This document shows, one piece after another, positions 24,401 to 32,400 of a stretch of 52,234 bases of DNA. Each line of letters begins with the position of its first letter. The stretch's first letter is position 1. Under the pieces are notes generated by a model. That model ran no database searches and was not told the DNA's origin. It saw only the letters and a program-made list of their open reading frames with translations. The position numbers and the translations under genes were made by a program. Origin of the DNA: an uncultured Anaeroplasmataceae bacterium (GTDB lineage Bacteria > Bacillota_I > Bacilli_A > Acholeplasmatales > Anaeroplasmataceae). Location of the stretch: assembly GCA_947589245.1 (NCBI GenBank), contig CANQBD010000010.1, positions 1 to 52,234 on the forward strand, in the 5' to 3' direction.

Positions 24401-25867
24401 AGTTAATTCTTGATAATCTTCAGTTAAAGGATCAAAAGTAATGCTTTCATTTTTGACAATAGCTATATCAGCAACTACACCACTTAACTTAATTTGTGAA
24501 TTGATTGCTAATAAATCAAAATTATTATCAGACAATTTTGCAATGTCAAAGCTTAAAGGTAGCTCAATACCTAAAAGATGCAATGTCAAATCTAATGTTA
24601 CTTTATCATCAGTTTCCGTAACAATAGCACTATCAATATCACTTAATATTGCCGCAACATCAAAACCACCAGCACTAGCAGATGTTTGGCCACTTGAATC
24701 TAGTGGTCCAACCAACTCACTTAAGTCAGATAGCTTGCCTTTGACTTTTGTCTTATTAAATTCTATATAGATAGTTTCATCGGTATAAACGACTTGAAGT
24801 TCACCAATTCCTACTTTAACTTTAATATTATTAAGATCAGCAATATCTAAAGCTAATTTACCACTGATAATTTGATCATTTATTTTAATATTTAAATCAA
24901 AAGTCTTCTCTTTATCACTAGACATTAATGAGCTAGTAATATAAGAAAGTGGAGACATCTTAGAACTTGGTTCTATTGTTCCATCAGATGGTGTCATGTT
25001 AGAATACTTATCAAAGTAGTCCATTGCCTTTTTATCAAATGAATAATTTTTATAATCAAAAATTTCTACTAAGTCTGTCACACAATCAACAGTGATTGGG
25101 GCAACGCGTGGGGTAACATTATATTGTTCTTGCGTATTAACGTATTGAACAACCCAATTATCATCAAAGACATATTCAATATTAATTGATGAAAAGACAA
25201 CCTTAGTTAAAGATGATGAATTAGTAGCCACCTCACGACGATACCAGAAAGGACCATAATCATCATCAGGATTTAAACTTAATTTTATAGAGTATAAACC
25301 ATTTTCTAAAATTGTTACATCAGAAATCTCTAAAATTGTTTCTGGGCAAATAATATAGGCTGTCGCTTGATTTGGTAACCAACCATAACGACCAATATAG
25401 CCTTGATAAGTAATACATTCTGGATCCTCATCACTCCAAGTTATATCATTACCATTTTTTGAAACATATTTTCTTAAAAGTACTTTGCCACCACTAAAAT
25501 ACTTTTGATATCCGACAGGAACAACACCACTTGAAACTGTATCAACTAATTGTTCATCACCATTAACGCGGCGATGATTATAAATTTCTTGTTTTTGCCC
25601 TACCGAAGTTGCAGTACCGGTAGTTAAAGATGAATAATATTGTGTATGTCCTAAAACCCATAAAACATAGGCTATGTTTTCATAGGCATTATGATCCGTA
25701 GGGATAGTTCCATCAGTAGGAGCTTCTTCTGTATAAGTCTTATACTTAGCTTCAGTATCAGCATAAGTAATTGCATCTCGTTGTGATTGAGTATAGTAAT
25801 AAATACCCGCTCCACCAATTAAAAGTATTAAGATGAAAATTGACAAAAATATGATTTTTTTCTTCAT
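18485..25867 (-). CDS. Giant membrane-anchored repeat protein
   Basis: A 2460-residue protein. Residues 1-25 (MKKKIIFLSIFILILLIGGA...) are a hydrophobic signal or anchor. Then comes a unique region (to about residue 310), then about eight imperfect modules of roughly 190 residues. The modules are amphipathic, acidic, Leu/Ile/Asp/Asn rich and contain recurring blocks such as IENKHVNVEFTGK and VAYIDFSAG and IYVEYRNVKVKV. A final segment resembles BspA-type leucine-rich repeats (INDGFMSIGNNAF, then YIPASVQSIASDAFY). There is no LPXTG. Two 540-bp blocks are identical at DNA level. The ATG at 25867 has GAGGAAG upstream; an upstream in-frame extension of 24 codons is unlikely because the promoter overlaps it. 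Likely extracellular and anchored by its N-terminus; function unknown. Confidence 0.75.
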   Translation of the reverse strand: MKKKIIFLSIFILILLIGGAGIYYYTQSQRDAITYADTEAKYKTYTEEAPTDGTIPTDHNAYENIAYVLWVLGHTQYYSSLTTGTATSVGQKQEIYNHRRVNGDEQLVDTVSSGVVPVGYQKYFSGGKVLLRKYVSKNGNDITWSDEDPECITYQGYIGRYGWLPNQATAYIICPETILEISDVTILENGLYSIKLSLNPDDDYGPFWYRREVATNSSSLTKVVFSSINIEYVFDDNWVVQYVNTQEQYNVTPRVAPITVDCVTDLVEIFDYKNYSFDKKAMDYFDKYSNMTPSDGTIEPSSKMSPLSYITSSLMSSDKEKTFDLNIKINDQIISGKLALDIADLNNIKVKVGIGELQVVYTDETIYIEFNKTKVKGKLSDLSELVGPLDSSGQTSASAGGFDVAAILSDIDSAIVTETDDKVTLDLTLHLLGIELPLSFDIAKLSDNNFDLLAINSQIKLSGVVADIAIVKNESITFDPLTEDYQELTDLDFIMEAVTDIIQNKNVKVNFSGSYEKIDVKGSIIIDFNSNLISKLVLNFEAENFGINETVELFFESEIIYLTYGNVNVKVPLSVLELLTDYNVDIDINKDISSLDINEIINTILSIDFKEILAKISITNDNVEIVSDLSQFFNNLDLIRLVITNNNAGFDVSANYFDLYLSVITSDIDPLSIDYAKYSDALVLADYVKDVLTIIENKHVNVEFTGKSSDLEVSGVAYIDFSAGIKAKVDMDIKYSELIESLTLYYIEDSIYVEYRNVKVKVTKEELSNFIKEMTNESSEIDVEALLTSILDNGLNDVIRSLEISENNVALGISLGEMLLNLELMDTEAGFDVKLNVLDYEFNLVIDTVSTTEFNLDSNEYSDISGYLSFGKYVWELIENGSIGVNLSGEIPAYQISVEGRLDLVPNDNSYDLVGNISLAYNTKELEFMVYYQDQNLYLSVYGQTIKLNVLTATDTLNKIAQTIGLTIPEFDFNSVLGSILETIDSLLITDSAISVNLSNITELLNVLKVTMSSNVGEVKVEADDLFTLDLVLSSSEIKEVDVPLENIIDEQAILVLADYVKDVLTIIENKHVNVEFTGKSSDLEVSGVAYIDFSAGIKAKVDMDIKYSELIESLTLYYIEDSIYVEYRNVKVKVTKEELSNFIKEMTNESSEIDVEALLTSILDNGLNDVIRSLEISENNVALGISLGEMLLNLELMDTEAGFDVKLNVLDYEFNLVIDTVSTTEFNLDSNEYVDSSEMLDTIKFLIGLINKESLLLTISEDSKAAVSIVLNGKEELLSLYGTVDLVYSGNSYSVEANLVVEGLGITTELRAILDNNVVYLTISNQTIVVDLNELDSLVTDVVAKLSSIISFGDEAFPSSLDDSLSLDFLDSLILSNNSLDITITDILADVLKLSLVYSYVADNQQLLMNLNGSYGDISFSLNNLTLASSKTTAINLPTENLITKEEVLDIVDYVVAFYDLAMQKEFNLTLVTDIITNGKMVANISLDLYLKLLDNNEFDARIKLFVNEYADGVKTAWHQLDLNIISLSSLLLVDPEATEALMFGIYGNNENDQTAVVKVKSTYKGITNLIEEVMNLLNLDVVGQLTSGNSSSQSFDISNLIAYLNIDEAGLSLGLNGSELYPAMLDENQVVSVKLIKADDKIKGLTANNLIVNYTNIYSNMKLDNLAVSILDSGLSIELPVSLTDYYDITNLSYIVEALYNNAMEKNFEITGNVAIKALSIIDIKVPLTIKVNVEESGEPTMFMHLDMSNINALATLMLSRKHVYIYYKNQYVYIERDDSNNKDDRKIKIHYTTFMDNIVYYLMDFAMGMPNNIIDLINNSDTNGDGFIDASKCVTQIELDTDTFTFGLDMKEMVDNGNLGDLLVILTSTMVAKTNADGSYVLDDNGEIVFVPMIYKLTKFTFDMVSVIELHSEDLVLSNIVKDDNGNFVVKDVDFSSIYAYTADFDANFNADEEYVYDTNLNQFVSNGKIKHKVVFDLGAAGSVVNQLDIDSKVDFPTYTNNIIRVDNEGVVKYYQLIDWYYDASYLNRIEDLDNIYMSNSKQYYYARVVDITVNLEITSMFEETTYITTYIGANITDIIAENYNIRNYEGNIYKFKRLTLNGEDYDMTNVIAGDYSLVAEFEIVSYDFYANYGDNTYLLQESDTASFLGEDVVICKDDIYYLYDSNILTPQFIMTHFANLFMANDELFRFEIVLLNKDIMADYDLITFSVDSTYNNKDYKGFYLAKNKASDISNLLPNGSSDSFEINAWNYATSSYFSLSDLQAISGSYYLEGYIASKQESFTFERNTNGASIISYEGSSPIVIFPVYAKVGSEYLLLTELAVNNNGEVSSAFTANATITTVVINDGFMSIGNNAFKNCFSLKNVYIPASVQSIASDAFYFSEGNATFGGNQYADNLKLHFLYNETEAEVFDYKANKLLAYKKTLLGSYYYGESSTVKNCAVKEKLSCLDIINSLI
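22166..22705. repeat. Perfect 540-bp intragenic repeat, copy 1
   Basis: By eye this is identical, base for base, to 23285-23824, with a period of 1119 bp (373 codons). It encodes 180 residues of two adjoining half-modules in the giant protein. The flanks diverge sharply on both sides. Confidence 0.9.
23285..23824. repeat. Perfect 540-bp intragenic repeat, copy 2
   Basis: This is the second copy of the block at 22166-22705. The lack of any visible synonymous change implies a recent duplication or gene conversion. Because copies are direct and in frame, recombination between them would delete 373 residues and keep the frame. Confidence 0.9.
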
Positions 25868-25910
25868 ATTATTGCACTTCCTCTCGTAAACTGAAAGTTT
25901 ACATTTTATC

Positions 25911-25939
25911 ATTTTATCAAAAAAATATATAAATGTCAA
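25911..25939 (-). promoter_or_regulatory. Promoter of the giant repeat-protein gene
   Basis: On the minus strand a consensus TTGACA (25939-25934), a 17-base spacer and TAAAAT (25916-25911). The gene therefore has its own promoter downstream of the ackA terminator. Confidence 0.8.
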
Positions 25940-25975
25940 ATTTATTTGACAAAGTATGACATAAATAAAAACAAT

Positions 25976-26001
25976 AAAAGGCTACCAAAAAGTAGCCTTT
26001 T
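25976..26001. terminator. Terminator after ackA, also closing the structured RNA
   Basis: A perfect 10-bp stem (AAAAGGCTAC/GTAGCCTTTT) with a six-base loop, followed by ATTGTTTTTATTT on the minus strand. Confidence 0.88.
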
Positions 26002-26004
26002 ATC

Positions 26005-26097
26005 TTGGGAGAGTTATAGTTTGCTTATGAAAAAGCTTCTATCTTAATAGGGAAAGATAGTTTTGTCTTTTATCAAGACAACTATATTTTCACCCAA
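26005..26097 (-). ncRNA. Candidate structured RNA between ackA and the terminator
   Basis: A non-coding 93-nt stretch that can fold as a multi-branch RNA. TTGGG (26097-26093) pairs with CCCAA (26009-26005), and ATAGTT pairs with a distal AACTAT. Three internal hairpins are possible: GTCTT/AAGAC, CTATCTT/AAGATAG and GCTT/AAGC. A competing fold uses a proximal AACTAT to make an 11-bp hairpin. It ends in CTCTCCCAAG right before the terminator stem. It could be an ackA 3'-UTR, a processed small RNA, or an attenuator. A TATAAA at about 26110-26115 offers only a weak promoter. Strand is assigned from the neighbouring ackA transcript. Confidence 0.4.
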
Positions 26098-26142
26098 AAA
26101 TTCTCAATTTATACCTAAAAACCAAAAATGATGACGAAAAAA

Positions 26143-27333
26143 TTATATTTTTGCAACTCTTACAGTATCTCTAGCAATCATTACTTCCTCATTGGTTGGA
26201 ATAATATATAGCTTAATCTTCGAATTTTTAGTTGAAATTAGTCTCTCATCAGAGAAAGTATCATTTAACTTTTCATCAATTTCAACACCTAAAACGGCAA
26301 GTCTTCTAGCAATGTCTAAACGTAGGTGTTTTAAATTTTCACCCATACCAGCTGTAAAGCAAATGGCATCACAGCCGCCTAAGTAAACATAATATGAAGC
26401 TACATAATCAACAATCCGCTTTGCTTGAATTGCAAATGTTATAGCACATCTGTGATCGCCTTCATTCATACCTTGCGTAACATCACGAGCATCACTTGAA
26501 CGACCAGAAATACCTAGATAACCAGATTTCTTATTTAAGATATTTACAACCTCAGCCGCAGTCTTATCTTCCTTAGCACAAATGTAGGAAACAACAGTTG
26601 GGTCAACATTACCACTTCGTGTTCCCATTGGAATACCCTCAAGTGGTGTTAAACCCATTGATGTATCTTTACATTTACCACCATCAACAGCTGAAATTGA
26701 AGCGCCATTACCTAAGTGACAAACAATAATCTTAGTATCCTTTAAAGGCTTACCCATAAGTTCAGCACATCTTTCAGAAACATACTTATGAGATGTACCA
26801 TGAGCACCATACTTTCTAATTCCATATTTTTCATACCATTCATAAGGTGTTGCATACATATATGCTTCCTCAGGCATTGTTTGATGAAATACAGTATCAA
26901 ATACAACAACTTGAGGTACCTTTGGTAATGCCTTTTGGAAAGCCTTAATACCAATAATGTGGGCTGGATTATGTAGAGGAGCTAAATCAGCTAACTCAGC
27001 AATTTTTTCAATTACTTTATCATCTACAAGACAAGAATCCTTGAAGAATTCACCACCTTGAACTACACGATGACCAACACCAGAAATTTCTTTTAAATCT
27101 TTAACAATTCCTTTTTCTACTAAAGTTTCTAATAATAATTGAACACCCTCAGCATGAGTTGGTAAGACGGGATGTGTTTCCTCTTTTTTACCATTATACT
27201 TAATAGTAAAAATACCCTCTGCTAAACCAATTCTTTCCATAACACCAGATGCAATTACTTTTTCAGCTGGCATATCTAATAATTGAAATTTAATTGAAGA
27301 GCTACCAGCATTTACTGCCATAATTTTTGCCAT
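26143..27333 (-). CDS. ackA: Acetate kinase
   Basis: A 396-residue AckA, which interconverts acetyl phosphate and acetate with ATP formation, the energy-yielding end of acetate fermentation. It shows IMAVNAGSSSIKFQLL at the start, GHRVVQGGEFF, HLGNGASISAVDGGKCKDTS, GIPMGTRSGNVDP and FTAGMGENLKHLR. The ATG at 27333 has GTGAGGAAAT upstream; the 16-codon extension overlaps the previous gene and is unlikely. It follows the ytxK-like gene by 16 bp, the same order as in Bacillus. No pta gene is present in this window. Confidence 0.96.
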   Translation of the reverse strand: MAKIMAVNAGSSSIKFQLLDMPAEKVIASGVMERIGLAEGIFTIKYNGKKEETHPVLPTHAEGVQLLLETLVEKGIVKDLKEISGVGHRVVQGGEFFKDSCLVDDKVIEKIAELADLAPLHNPAHIIGIKAFQKALPKVPQVVVFDTVFHQTMPEEAYMYATPYEWYEKYGIRKYGAHGTSHKYVSERCAELMGKPLKDTKIIVCHLGNGASISAVDGGKCKDTSMGLTPLEGIPMGTRSGNVDPTVVSYICAKEDKTAAEVVNILNKKSGYLGISGRSSDARDVTQGMNEGDHRCAITFAIQAKRIVDYVASYYVYLGGCDAICFTAGMGENLKHLRLDIARRLAVLGVEIDEKLNDTFSDERLISTKNSKIKLYIIPTNEEVMIARDTVRVAKI

Positions 27334-27349
27334 AAATATTTCCTCACTT

Positions 27350-28285
27350 CTATATATTATTTTTTTCAAACCACGCTTCAATTTCCATTAAAGAACTATT
27401 AAATTCTTTAACATTTGTAAAGCTTGGTAGTTTGACCATAAAACAATTCTTCTTATCCTCAATAACTTTCTTTTGAATGACAAGAATAACCTTTGGCTTA
27501 CTTACAAAAAGATTATCCGGAAGTTCAACTAAGCCAATAATTGAACAACTTGCCAATAAAGCTTTTTTAAACTCTTGATTTTTGTCATAATCGAAAAAAT
27601 CATTATTAACTATTCCAATCATTGAACCATTAGCCTTTAGCATTTCACTAAAGTGTAAAATAGCTCTATAAGGAAAATAATTTTTACTATCTTCCTTAGA
27701 TATATTTGGCATATCAAATACAATACAATCTAAATTCCTTTGATTTAAGTTTAAACAATCCTGTAAATAAACCTCAACAGGAATTGATAATAAATTACTT
27801 ACCATTGTCGTAAGTTTTGTCATCCATAAATCATTATCACAAGCAAAGGCTTGACAATCCTTATCTAAATGGTTGATGATTGTATGAAGCAAATTGCCAG
27901 TTCCACATAATGGATCCATCAAAGATAGGGACTTTTCTTTAACTAGCTTACTTATTAAATAGGCAATAAAAATACCTAAAGTATCAGGAGTAGTATTCCC
28001 ATTAGGTATCCTAAGCTCCTTAAACCCTTTTAAAATAATCGCTTGCATTGCTTTACGGACATCTTCAACTGTAAAATCAATGTTAGCAATTTTATCATAT
28101 TCTTTATTTAATTTTTCTGCAACCTCATCATCAACATCACAAACAACATCAGCTGCTAAAATATTATTGACTGTAAGTTCGATTAATTCAAAATAATTTT
28201 TATGCAATGCTTCATATAAAATATTATTTGATTCATCTAGACAATCATAAAATAATTCTAAATTTGCAGTTTTTACATCTTGCAT
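27350..28285 (-). CDS. SAM-dependent methyltransferase-like protein, YtxK family
   Basis: A 311-residue protein resembling YtxK, an N6-adenine-type methyltransferase relative that sits upstream of ackA in Bacilli. SAM motif I is LMDPLCGTGNLLHTI, motif II-like ACDNDLW follows. The expected catalytic NPPY is replaced by FDMPNIS, so DNA methyltransferase activity is doubtful. The N-terminal 100 residues form a helical domain. The ATG at 28285 has GGTGAA close upstream; an ATG six codons earlier lacks a ribosome site. Confidence 0.78.
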   Translation of the reverse strand: MQDVKTANLELFYDCLDESNNILYEALHKNYFELIELTVNNILAADVVCDVDDEVAEKLNKEYDKIANIDFTVEDVRKAMQAIILKGFKELRIPNGNTTPDTLGIFIAYLISKLVKEKSLSLMDPLCGTGNLLHTIINHLDKDCQAFACDNDLWMTKLTTMVSNLLSIPVEVYLQDCLNLNQRNLDCIVFDMPNISKEDSKNYFPYRAILHFSEMLKANGSMIGIVNNDFFDYDKNQEFKKALLASCSIIGLVELPDNLFVSKPKVILVIQKKVIEDKKNCFMVKLPSFTNVKEFNSSLMEIEAWFEKNNI

Positions 28286-28339
28286 ACTTTCACCATTTCT
28301 CATTATAACAAATTTAAGAAATATTGTAAACGTTTTATC

Positions 28340-28975
28340 TTATTTTAGTAAATTAATAATCGCACTAGGCCTATCAACTACTTGATTACTCAATTTTATA
28401 AGTTCAGCTTTAGAACGAAAACCATAGCTTACAAAGATACCATCAATTAAAGCATTTTGACAAGTTTTAATATCTACTTCACTATCACCAACATAAACAA
28501 CATTTTTATTGGTTAAGCCATATTGCTTAATAAGCGCAGTTAAAAAGCTTGAATCAGGCTTCCGTAATCTTCCTTCAACATCACCATAAACAAAAGCAAA
28601 TTTATTAGGAAAATGCTTGTCACATAATTTAACAGCAATATCCTCAACTTTATTACTATAAACACCAACGATAAGACCATGTTCCAGACAATAATCAATT
28701 AATTCACTAACCTCTTTATAAGGCTTAGTATAGTCATTAAAATGGCTAGCATAATAACTTTTAAATTCCTTTAAAAGTTCAGCAGTTAAAGGACTATGAT
28801 TGGAACTTTCATAAATTAAATTTTTAATTCCATTCCCAATGAATTTACGCGTGACATCTAAACTAACAGGCTCTAAATTGAATTTTTGTAAAGCATAATT
28901 ACAAGCATTATTTAAATCAGTTATCGTATCTAAAATAGTCCCATCTAAATCAAAAATAATCATCTTATATTTCAT
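28340..28975 (-). CDS. HAD phosphatase, phosphoglycolate phosphatase-like
   Basis: A 211-residue HAD hydrolase. Motif I is IIFDLDGTILDT, motif II VGVYSNK, motif III with Lys in LRKPDSS, and motif IV VVYVGDSEVDIKTC. The cap between residues about 15 and 80 is helical, as in the Gph/PpaX subfamily. It overlaps the Nudix gene by 11 bp and has an AAGGTT site in its 3' end. Substrate is not defined; phosphoglycolate from repair of 3' ends or pyrophosphate are the usual options. Confidence 0.82.
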   Translation of the reverse strand: MKYKMIIFDLDGTILDTITDLNNACNYALQKFNLEPVSLDVTRKFIGNGIKNLIYESSNHSPLTAELLKEFKSYYASHFNDYTKPYKEVSELIDYCLEHGLIVGVYSNKVEDIAVKLCDKHFPNKFAFVYGDVEGRLRKPDSSFLTALIKQYGLTNKNVVYVGDSEVDIKTCQNALIDGIFVSYGFRSKAELIKLSNQVVDRPSAIINLLK

Positions 28976-29462
28976 TGCTTTTAACCTTCATATAAAACAT
29001 TTCATAAAATTCCTTAGCTAAACTATTAGGAGCAATATTTTCTAAAGCCTCATTTAAACTGAACCATTTATAAGAATCAATTTCATAATTACTCTGAACA
29101 GCATCATTTTTTACTACTGCGATATAATTAAGCATTAAAGTATTAGTTTTTTCATAATAATGAGTTTTTTGAAACATAAGTTTAACAACCTCTAAACCAA
29201 CCTCTTCAGCAATTTCCCTTCTAACTGCTTCTTCAGCTGATTCACCCTTATTAACATAACCAGCAACTAAAATATATCTTTTCTTACCATACTGTTCAAT
29301 TAATAAAGTTTTGGCAAAATCTTTTGTGACAATAACCACACTAATAGCTGTATTAAAAGGTTCAAATCGAAAGCATTGACATTTTGGACAATAATGTATT
29401 TGACCCTCATTCTCTAAAAACTTAAGTTCTAGCTTGGTTCCACATTCTAAACAATACTGCAT
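28965..29462 (-). CDS. Nudix hydrolase with N-terminal zinc ribbon
   Basis: A 165-residue protein. CLECG and CPKC near residues 4-30 form a zinc ribbon. The Nudix box is GYVNKGESAEEAVRREIAEE followed by VGL, matching GX5EX7REUXEEXGU. This layout is like the C-terminal half of NADH pyrophosphatase NudC or of ADP-ribose pyrophosphatases. I use the ATG at 29462, which has AGGTGA 5 bases upstream, rather than the GTG three codons before it. It overlaps the HAD gene. Confidence 0.85.
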   Translation of the reverse strand: MQYCLECGTKLELKFLENEGQIHYCPKCQCFRFEPFNTAISVVIVTKDFAKTLLIEQYGKKRYILVAGYVNKGESAEEAVRREIAEEVGLEVVKLMFQKTHYYEKTNTLMLNYIAVVKNDAVQSNYEIDSYKWFSLNEALENIAPNSLAKEFYEMFYMKVKSNEI

Positions 29463-29471
29463 ATTCTTCAC

Positions 29472-32400
29472 CTAATCTAACAATTCTAAAATATCTTCTT
29501 TGGTCAAGGTTATCGCTTGAGATTGATTATAAATAATGCTATTAGCAAGCTCACTCTTTAATTGTTGAAGCTTTAATACCTTTTCTTCAATTGTCCCTTT
29601 ACAAACAAGTTTAACCACAAAAACATTCTTAGTTTGACCAAAACGATAAGCTCTATCTGTCGCTTGATTTTCGGCTGATAAATTCCACCAAGGATCAAGA
29701 TGAATTACCATATCAGCGCCAACTAAATTAAGCCCCGTACCACCAGCCTTTAGAGAAATCATGAAAACACCAATTTCCAGATTATTATTAAACTCATCCA
29801 CTAATTCAATTCTTCTTAAGGCACTTGTTGAACCATCTAAAATAAAATACTTAATTCCTTCTTCTGCTAGCATTTTAGAAATAATAGGGAATACACTAGC
29901 GAACTGCGAAAATAATAAAATTCGATGTTTAGAGGCAAGTCCTCTTCTAATAAGCTCTAAGGCTAATTGCAGTTTGGCTGATTCAAAGACACCATCATAA
30001 ACTAACTCAGGAGTAATACATATTTGTCTTAAACGAGTCAATAAAGCTAAAATACTACCAGCCTTTTTATTGAGGTTTTGTTTGATTTCTAAAACATTAG
30101 ACTGATAAAGCTTTTCTTGCTGCTCACCCATCTTGCAATAATAAACCTCTTCTAACTTATCAGGAAGCTCTTTTAAAACATCCTTTTTAGTTCGCCTTAA
30201 AATAAAGGGACTAACCCGCTTTTTAAGTAAATCCAAAGCCTCATAATCATCGTGCATAATTAATGATTCATAGCGTTCTTTAAAATGATTATAATCAGCC
30301 AAATAGCCAGGCATTAAAAAATCAAAAATACTCCATAAATCAGCTAAACCATTCTCAATTGGTGTTCCCGTTAAAGCAAAATTCATATTTGATTTTATTT
30401 GCTTGATAGCAGTTGACTTTAAAGCATTTTGATTTTTAATATATTGAGCTTCATCAGCAATAATAAATCTAAACTCTTTTTCATATAAAGAAATATCTCT
30501 TCTTAATGAGTCATAAGAAGTAATATAAATCCCTTTTTCTTCATAATTGATCCCATTGATAATTTCTTCACGTTCTAAAGCATTACCAATTATAAGTTTA
30601 ATTGGAACCTTAAAGTGCCATTTCTCACATTCATTTTCCCAATTATAAACTAAACTCATAGGACAAACTATCAAAGTTGGCTTGGCAACCTCGTCACTAG
30701 CAATAAACGCAATTATCTCTAAGGTTTTTCCAAGACCCATATCATCTGCTAAAATACCACCAAAGCCAAATGAAGCTAAGGTCTTTAGCCATTTAAAGCC
30801 TTCTAATTGATAAGGTCTTAGCACATTGTTAAAATCACTTGGTGGCAATATAGCTAACGTATTATAATTTTGGATCTTTTTAATCATCTTTATTATCTTC
30901 TCATCCAAATCAACATTCTGATCATTACCGCCAACCAATTTCAAAAGATAATTTAAAGACTTATTAACTTTCTTTGGCAAATCAGCAACTTTAATATTAA
31001 AATCTTCTAAGAAGTTGTCAATCTCCTTAACATCGGCTTCAGCAATTTCTAAAATAACATCGTTCTTTAATTTTACAAAATGTTTCTTTTGATGATAAGC
31101 ATTTAACATTGCTTGTATTTCTTCAATAGTTAAATTACCACCATCAAACTTAAAATCTAAAAATCCAACATTATAAGAAATACTAACAGTTACCCGATTA
31201 GATTTCTTTAAAGTAATGCTTTTAATTGATTCATCAAAGAAAACCTCACCATAATTTTTCAAAGCTGAAATATCACTAGTTAAGAAAAAATATTGTTGTT
31301 CTGCCGAACTAAGCACATAAGCATCTTTTACCTTTTCAAAGCCAAAAGATTCTAAACTTTTCAAATAACCATCTAATATTTGCTCAACATACGGCGTATT
31401 ACTATAAGATTTTTCAACATTAATTTGATAATTATTGATGATATTACCATTTTGATAAATGAAATAGGAATTTATTAAAACAGGTGGCAAACTAAAACGC
31501 TCATAAAAAGTCTCTTCAATGACAACTTCTTGTTTTAAAACAGGTAATAAATTGGCAATAAAATCTTTTTCAACAGCCTCAATAAAAATACTTTTTTCTG
31601 AACTTTTAAATAACGCATTAAAAATAATAGCCTCATTCCGCTTTTTAAAACGATAGGCATAAATTCGGTCCTGTCCTAAAAAGTAGGCATAATTAACACC
31701 ACAAATTAATTCTTTAGAGCCAACTGGCTTATCAATATATAAGAGCTTATCATCTAAAATTATTTTAACATTATCAATATCAACAATTGGGTAATAACCA
31801 CTCTTATCTAAAGAAAAACTAAAATAAATACCATGATTATGATAAATTTCTAAAATCTTTAATAATTGATTACGCTTTAGTTTAATCGTCTTTAAAGAAT
31901 TTTCATGACTTAAATTAAGTAAAAAACTATAAAATTCTTTAGATACATCATCTAAAACCTCATAAGAATGAGTAAAAGCTAATTTTTGTCCATAAGCATA
32001 ATACTTATTGCCTTCCATATTATCAACAAATTCACTGATACTTTTAATCACATATTCTTTATCATAGCCAATACGTAATGCTAAATTATAACCATCCTTA
32101 CAATTGATCTCTACAGCTAAATGAATCCTTTGAAAATAAGCTGAATTAGTCCTTAAATCAGCAGCTAAACGATTTAAAATCTTCTGTTGTTCAACCGTTA
32201 GTTTTGTCCTACGATAAGCCTTAACCTGTTTATTATATTCTAAAGGATTTAAGATTCGCAAAGCTAAAGCATAAACTATAGCTAAATGAACACACTCTTT
32301 TTTCCGATAGTGTTCTAAACAATGACACTCTGAGCTAACAATTAAACAATTAGTATTTAGCTCTAGCTTAATAGAAATAGGCCCCATAAATACAAAAAGT

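Noticed and set aside
18485-25867. CRISPR or tandem DNA repeats
   Set aside because: The repeats are long coding modules, not short repeats with spacers. No CRISPR array or cas gene was seen in the window.
25868-25939. 24-residue N-terminal extension of the giant protein
   Set aside because: It would start inside the promoter -35/-10 region and places the signal segment internally.
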